A stretch of 16,252 nt of DNA, taken from assembly GCA_041747155.1 (NCBI GenBank), contig JBGTFQ010000141.1, positions 1 through 16,252 on the forward strand. The letters are read 5' to 3'. The notes under the pieces were generated by a model that had not been told where the DNA came from, searched no databases, and saw only the letters and a list, made by a program, of their open reading frames with translations. The position numbers were made by a program, and so were the translations under genes. Position 1 is the stretch's first letter. Every line of letters begins with the position of its first letter. Positions 13,597 through 16,252 of this stretch are shown in pieces. This DNA comes from JACDDK01 sp041747155. Lineage in GTDB: Bacteria > Actinomycetota > Rubrobacteria > Rubrobacterales > Rubrobacteraceae.

Positions 13597-15018
13597 GTGC
13601 AGGAGAGCGCAAGTGTGCGTAGGACTGATTCCGATGCCGATACAAACACCGGGTCCAGTTGGATCGAGAAGTGGAGGCCGGAGGATGAGGCTTTCTGGCA
13701 GAACGAAGGTAAGAGCGTAGCCTACAGAAACCTCGTATTCTCGATATTCGCGGAGTTTCTGGCGTTCTCTGTGTGGCAGGTCTTTAGCGTTGTCGCGGCG
13801 ATCATGGTGACGCTTCAGTTTGGGTTCTCCACAAACCAGTTCTTCTGGCTTGCGGCTTTGCCGGGGCTTTCGGGGGCGACGCTTCGCATACCGTATTCGT
13901 TTACAGTGCCGATCTTCGGTGGCCGCAACTGGACGCTTATCAGCACAGTGATGCTATTAATTCCCGCCGTCGGTATCGGTTTGGCGGTTGCGAATCCTGA
14001 AACTCCGTTCTGGGTCTTCGCGATTCTGGCTCTCACAGCGGGCTTCGGCGGAGGTAATTTCGCCTCCAGCATGGCTAACATAAGCTACTTCTTCCCCAAC
14101 AAGAACAAGGGTTTTGCCCTGGGAATGAACGCCGCAGGCGGCAACATTGGCGTTAGCGTCGTGCAGGCGTTAGTGCCGATAGTCATTGGTGTGGGGTTTC
14201 TTAGCACGTTCACTGGAGGGTCTCAGACCAGCACCGACGACGGCGCAACAAAGACCATCTTCGTTCAGAATGCCGCGTTTATCTGGGTGCCACTGATAAT
14301 CGCCGCTATCATCTGCACGTTCTTCTTTCAGAACAACCTGAAGGTGGCGCGGGCGTCCTTCGCGGAGCAGAGCGTTATCTTCAAGCGCAAGCACACCTGG
14401 CTTATGAGCGTGCTGTACACGGGTACCTTCGGTTCGTTTATCGGCTACGCGGCTGGTTTTCCGCTTCTCATAAAGCTTCAGTTCCCGGAGAATAGTCTAG
14501 TCTGGGCACCATTAGGCGCGGCCTTTGGGTCCCTGATCCGGCCCGTCGGAGGACTCCTGGCCGACAGGTTCGGCGGGGCTCGCGTGACGTTCTGGAATTT
14601 CGTGGTTATGGTTGGGGCGGTACTCGGAGTGCTGTTCTTTCTCTATACGCACTCCTTCTCGGGCTTTCTTATCTCGTTTTTGGTCTTGTTTACCTGCACG
14701 GGCATAGGAAACGGTTCCACGTTCCGCATGATCCCGATCATCTTCCGCAAGCACCACGAGCGTGATTCCGAAGGGATGGATGAGGAGGGCAAGGCCGAGG
14801 CGACCCGAAATGGCCTCAAGGAAGGCGGCGCTGTGCTGGGCTTTAGCTCCGCGATCGCGGCTTATGGCGCGTTCATCATCCCCAAGAGCTACGGCACTTC
14901 CACGGAACTCTTTGGTGGTCCGGCACCGGCTCTGGGACTCTTTGTCGCGTTTTACGTGGTCTGCGTATCGATCTGCTGGTGGTTCTACTACCGCCGCGAT
15001 GCTGAGATTCACTGCTAG
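13597..15018 (+). CDS. narK: Nitrate/nitrite transporter, NarK family (MFS)
   Basis: Moves nitrate into the cell (proton symport or nitrate/nitrite exchange); 12 membrane segments in the major facilitator fold. The two nitrate signature motifs are present: G-F-G-G-G-N-F-A-S-S-M-A-N (149-161) and G-I-G-N-G-S-T-F-R-M-I-P (369-380). The two substrate-binding arginines appear as Arg97 (A-T-L-R-I-P-Y) and Arg377. A polar head of about 40 residues precedes helix 1, and a charged loop (384-408) lies between helices 10 and 11. GTG at 13597 is chosen because GGAGGG ends seven bases before it; a TTG at 13582 overlaps that site and is unlikely. 473 residues. It is divergent from nitrate reductase, and the AhpD-like gene follows 71 bases later. 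Confidence 0.94.
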   Translation: MQESASVRRTDSDADTNTGSSWIEKWRPEDEAFWQNEGKSVAYRNLVFSIFAEFLAFSVWQVFSVVAAIMVTLQFGFSTNQFFWLAALPGLSGATLRIPYSFTVPIFGGRNWTLISTVMLLIPAVGIGLAVANPETPFWVFAILALTAGFGGGNFASSMANISYFFPNKNKGFALGMNAAGGNIGVSVVQALVPIVIGVGFLSTFTGGSQTSTDDGATKTIFVQNAAFIWVPLIIAAIICTFFFQNNLKVARASFAEQSVIFKRKHTWLMSVLYTGTFGSFIGYAAGFPLLIKLQFPENSLVWAPLGAAFGSLIRPVGGLLADRFGGARVTFWNFVVMVGAVLGVLFFLYTHSFSGFLISFLVLFTCTGIGNGSTFRMIPIIFRKHHERDSEGMDEEGKAEATRNGLKEGGAVLGFSSAIAAYGAFIIPKSYGTSTELFGGPAPALGLFVAFYVVCVSICWWFYYRRDAEIHC

Positions 15019-15089
15019 ACAGCGGCACGAGGAGTAAGGCAAACATGGCGGGCGATGGGATAGTCCGCCGTTACCGAAAGGAGCTGGTT

Positions 15090-15704
15090 ATGGCGCGAAT
15101 ACCGATTTGGAAGGATGAAGATCCCACGACGCCACTGGAGATCCGCGAGGCTTTGGATTACTCCGGTGAGAAATTCGGGTTCAACCTGAATATCCAGCGC
15201 GAGATGGCGAACCATCCCCGTCTGGCGAAAGCGTTCAGCGATCTGGCGATAGTCTCTTATGGTGAGGAGAGCACTATCACCCCGTCTCAGCGGGAGCTTG
15301 CGTATACGACGGCGACCGTGGTCAACAACTGTCACTATTGAATACCCACCCACATCATGCTCGGTCGGAGCGTGGGGCTGACGACGGAACAATTGAATCA
15401 TCTTGGGGACGACCCGCTGCCGGAAGGTGTCTACAGCGAGTCCGAAGCGGCCATCGTTCTTTACGCGCAGGTCTCAACGTCGTCTATAGCTATCAACACT
15501 GAGATCTACGACGGATTGACGGAACACTTCGACACACAGCAGATCATGGAGATCTTCCTGATGGTGAGCATGAGCGGTCTTGTGAACCGCTTTCACGCCA
15601 CCTTTCTGACCGACGTGGACGAAGAGACCCTCGAAGCCGTAGCCACCGGGGACGCGCAGGCTGGCGCGTGCTCGTTGCCCCGCCCACGAGTCGCCGCCGG
15701 ATAG
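15090..15704 (+). CDS. AhpD-like (carboxymuconolactone decarboxylase family) selenoprotein, UGA-encoded selenocysteine at residue 84
   Basis: A 204-residue AhpD/CMD-fold redox protein interrupted by one in-frame TGA at 15339-15341. The frame continues unchanged for 120 codons to TAG, and both halves belong to one family. The AhpD active site is E-x11-C-x2-C-x3-H; here it is Glu69, Cys81, TGA (84), His88, with spacing identical to mycobacterial AhpD (Glu118, Cys130, Cys133, His137). Thus TGA replaces the second catalytic cysteine, giving C-H-Y-Sec. A hairpin with a GGTCG loop follows, as expected of a bacterial SECIS. ATG at 15090 has AAAGGAG six bases before it; an upstream ATG at 15045 is weaker. 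An ATG at 15357 after the stop lacks a ribosome site. AhpD-type proteins reduce peroxiredoxins or peroxides; placement after narK suggests defence against nitrogen-derived oxidants. Alternatives are a point mutation or sequencing error. Confidence 0.82.
15349..15377 (+). promoter_or_regulatory. Bacterial SECIS element
   Basis: Downstream of the TGA at 15339-15341. Apical stem GCTC (15359-15362) pairs with GAGC (15368-15371) around loop GGTCG (15363-15367); CAT (15356-15358) can extend it against GTG (15372-15374, one G-U pair), and CCC (15349-15351) can close it with GGG (15375-15377), leaving ACAT bulged. An alternative pairs CCCAC with GTGGG and leaves a bulge ending in U next to the stem. 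The E. coli fdhF element has loop GGUCU and a bulged U; here 21 bases separate the UGA and the loop, against 18 there. Confidence 0.75.
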
Positions 15705-15718
15705 AGAAGGAGCGCGGT

Positions 15719-16063
15719 TTGGCTTACACGACGGTACTACTGCAAACCATCGCGGAGATCGAGGGCGAAGGGCTGAATGCTCCGCAACCGTTGAACCTCT
15801 CTTACACTGTTCCGCAAGGATGTTCCGCTGGAGTTCAGTACGTGCGGGCCGGTAGTACCGTAACGGGTATGACCAATGTTACGCTCCTAAAGAACGGCAA
15901 GGTGATGCGCTACGTGCCGGTCGCCGCTGGGGGCGTAACACACGTACCGCTCGCCATTGTGGATGACCTTCAGACTGGCACGGAGATCGAAGTAGTGGCC
16001 GCGGCGGAAGGTTCGGGGACGCTTATCCTGGATATTGGAGTCCTCGAAGTCAATACTGCCTGA
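15719..16063 (+). CDS. Small protein of unknown function, likely beta-rich
   Basis: A 114-residue protein beginning at TTG 15719 (AGAAGGAG ends six bases upstream) and 14 bases after the AhpD-like gene, so very likely cotranscribed. It opens with a short helix (residues 5-16, L-L-Q-T-I-A-E-I-E-G-E-G) and then alternating hydrophobic stretches rich in Val, Thr and Gly that suggest a beta sandwich (for example V-Q-Y-V-R-A-G, V-T-L-L-K-N-G, T-L-I-L-D-I-G-V-L). One cysteine occurs in P-Q-G-C-S-A-G. No signal peptide or membrane segment is seen. An in-frame ATG at 15668 would overlap the preceding gene and lacks a ribosome site. I do not recognise the family; a role alongside the selenoprotein is only suggested by position. 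Confidence 0.75.
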   Translation: MAYTTVLLQTIAEIEGEGLNAPQPLNLSYTVPQGCSAGVQYVRAGSTVTGMTNVTLLKNGKVMRYVPVAAGGVTHVPLAIVDDLQTGTEIEVVAAAEGSGTLILDIGVLEVNTA

Positions 16064-16065
16064 GT

Positions 16066-16252
16066 CTAGTTTCGAGCCTCTACGAAAGCTCGTGTTCGAT
16101 CCGCGATGTCCCGTGTGACTTCCTCCACGGAGCCGGTGTCTCTGTAGACTTCGAGTTGACGCTCGGACTCGGTTGACTCTTGGAGCAATTTCTCCACGCC
16201 GGAGAGATCCCGCTCCGTGGACTGCGCTACGCGTTCCAGGAGAGTGCTCAAA
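16066..16252 (-). CDS. C-terminal part of a small charged protein, cut by the window edge
   Basis: The minus-strand frame is open from the edge to TAG at 16066, giving 62 codons. Residues include S-T-E-R-D-L-S-G-V-E-K-L-L and E-V-T-R-D-I-A-D-R-T-R, a soluble, charged, helical composition with heptad-like spacing that could form a coiled coil. The TTG at 16251 may be an internal codon, so the true start probably lies outside. It is convergent with the preceding gene, only two bases apart, with no terminator between. Function not recognised. Confidence 0.55.
   Translation of the reverse strand, partial: LSTLLERVAQSTERDLSGVEKLLQESTESERQLEVYRDTGSVEEVTRDIADRTRAFVEARN

Noticed and set aside
13065..13622. 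Plus-strand frame of 185 codons across the divergent region
   Set aside because: It overlaps the N-terminus of nitrate reductase and the narK start, has no ribosome site, and its composition is atypical.
15045..15089. Upstream ATG at 15045 as start of the AhpD-like gene
   Set aside because: The ATG at 15090 has a stronger, better spaced ribosome site (AAAGGAG), and the additional 15 residues do not look like part of the fold. Not fully excluded.
15357..15704. Separate gene starting at ATG 15357 after the TGA
   Set aside because: No ribosome site; it would lack the whole first half of the AhpD fold, and the frame is continuous through the TGA with active-site spacing preserved.
1..16252. CRISPR array, insertion sequence, phage or tRNA gene
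   Set aside because: No regularly spaced repeats, transposase, integrase, terminal inverted repeats or cloverleaf sequence was seen by eye.

Overview
The window reads as part of a bacterial chromosome, most likely a deep-branching actinobacterium of the Rubrobacter type. The clues are moderately GC-rich DNA, frequent GTG and TTG starts, -10 hexamers six to seven bases before start codons (leaderless style), a glutamine synthetase of the GSI-alpha kind, a poxvirus-like topoisomerase IB, and paired TIGR04283/TIGR04282-type glycosyltransferase genes. The assignment comes from protein character alone and is tentative. No rRNA, tRNA, insertion sequence or CRISPR array was seen.

Layout. Bases 1-792 (minus) hold the N-terminal part of a leucyl aminopeptidase cut by the window edge. 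Bases 1026-2338 (plus) hold two overlapping sugar-transferase genes. A terminator at 2338-2367 serves glnA (2393-3715, minus). After a divergent control region comes a plus-strand group: a four-helix membrane protein with a long disordered head (4030-4917), topoisomerase IB (4984-6027) and a 43-residue very basic protein (6054-6185).

From 6208 to 15704 the window is a nitrate-assimilation locus. A minus-strand operon runs from 13291 down to 6208: nitrate reductase, NADH nitrite reductase large subunit, formate/nitrite channel, Rieske small subunit, and a TrpD2/CnaT-like protein. The divergent plus strand carries NarK, then an AhpD-like protein, then a small unknown protein. Nitrate enters through NarK, is reduced to nitrite by the molybdenum enzyme and to ammonium by NirBD; the FNT channel handles nitrite and the nearby glnA can capture the ammonium.

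The most exciting feature is the gene right after narK. Its frame is interrupted by one TGA exactly where the second cysteine of the AhpD active site (CxxC...H) belongs, so the site reads C-H-Y-Sec with the partner Glu and His in place. Immediately after the TGA is a hairpin whose apical loop is GGTCG, matching the GGUC loop of bacterial SECIS elements. I read it as a selenocysteine-containing AhpD-family redox enzyme tied to nitrate assimilation. Other points of interest are the CnaT-like gene inside the nitrite operon, short candidate leader peptides, leaderless promoter geometry at three genes, and a glutamine synthetase lacking the GSI-alpha feedback arginine.
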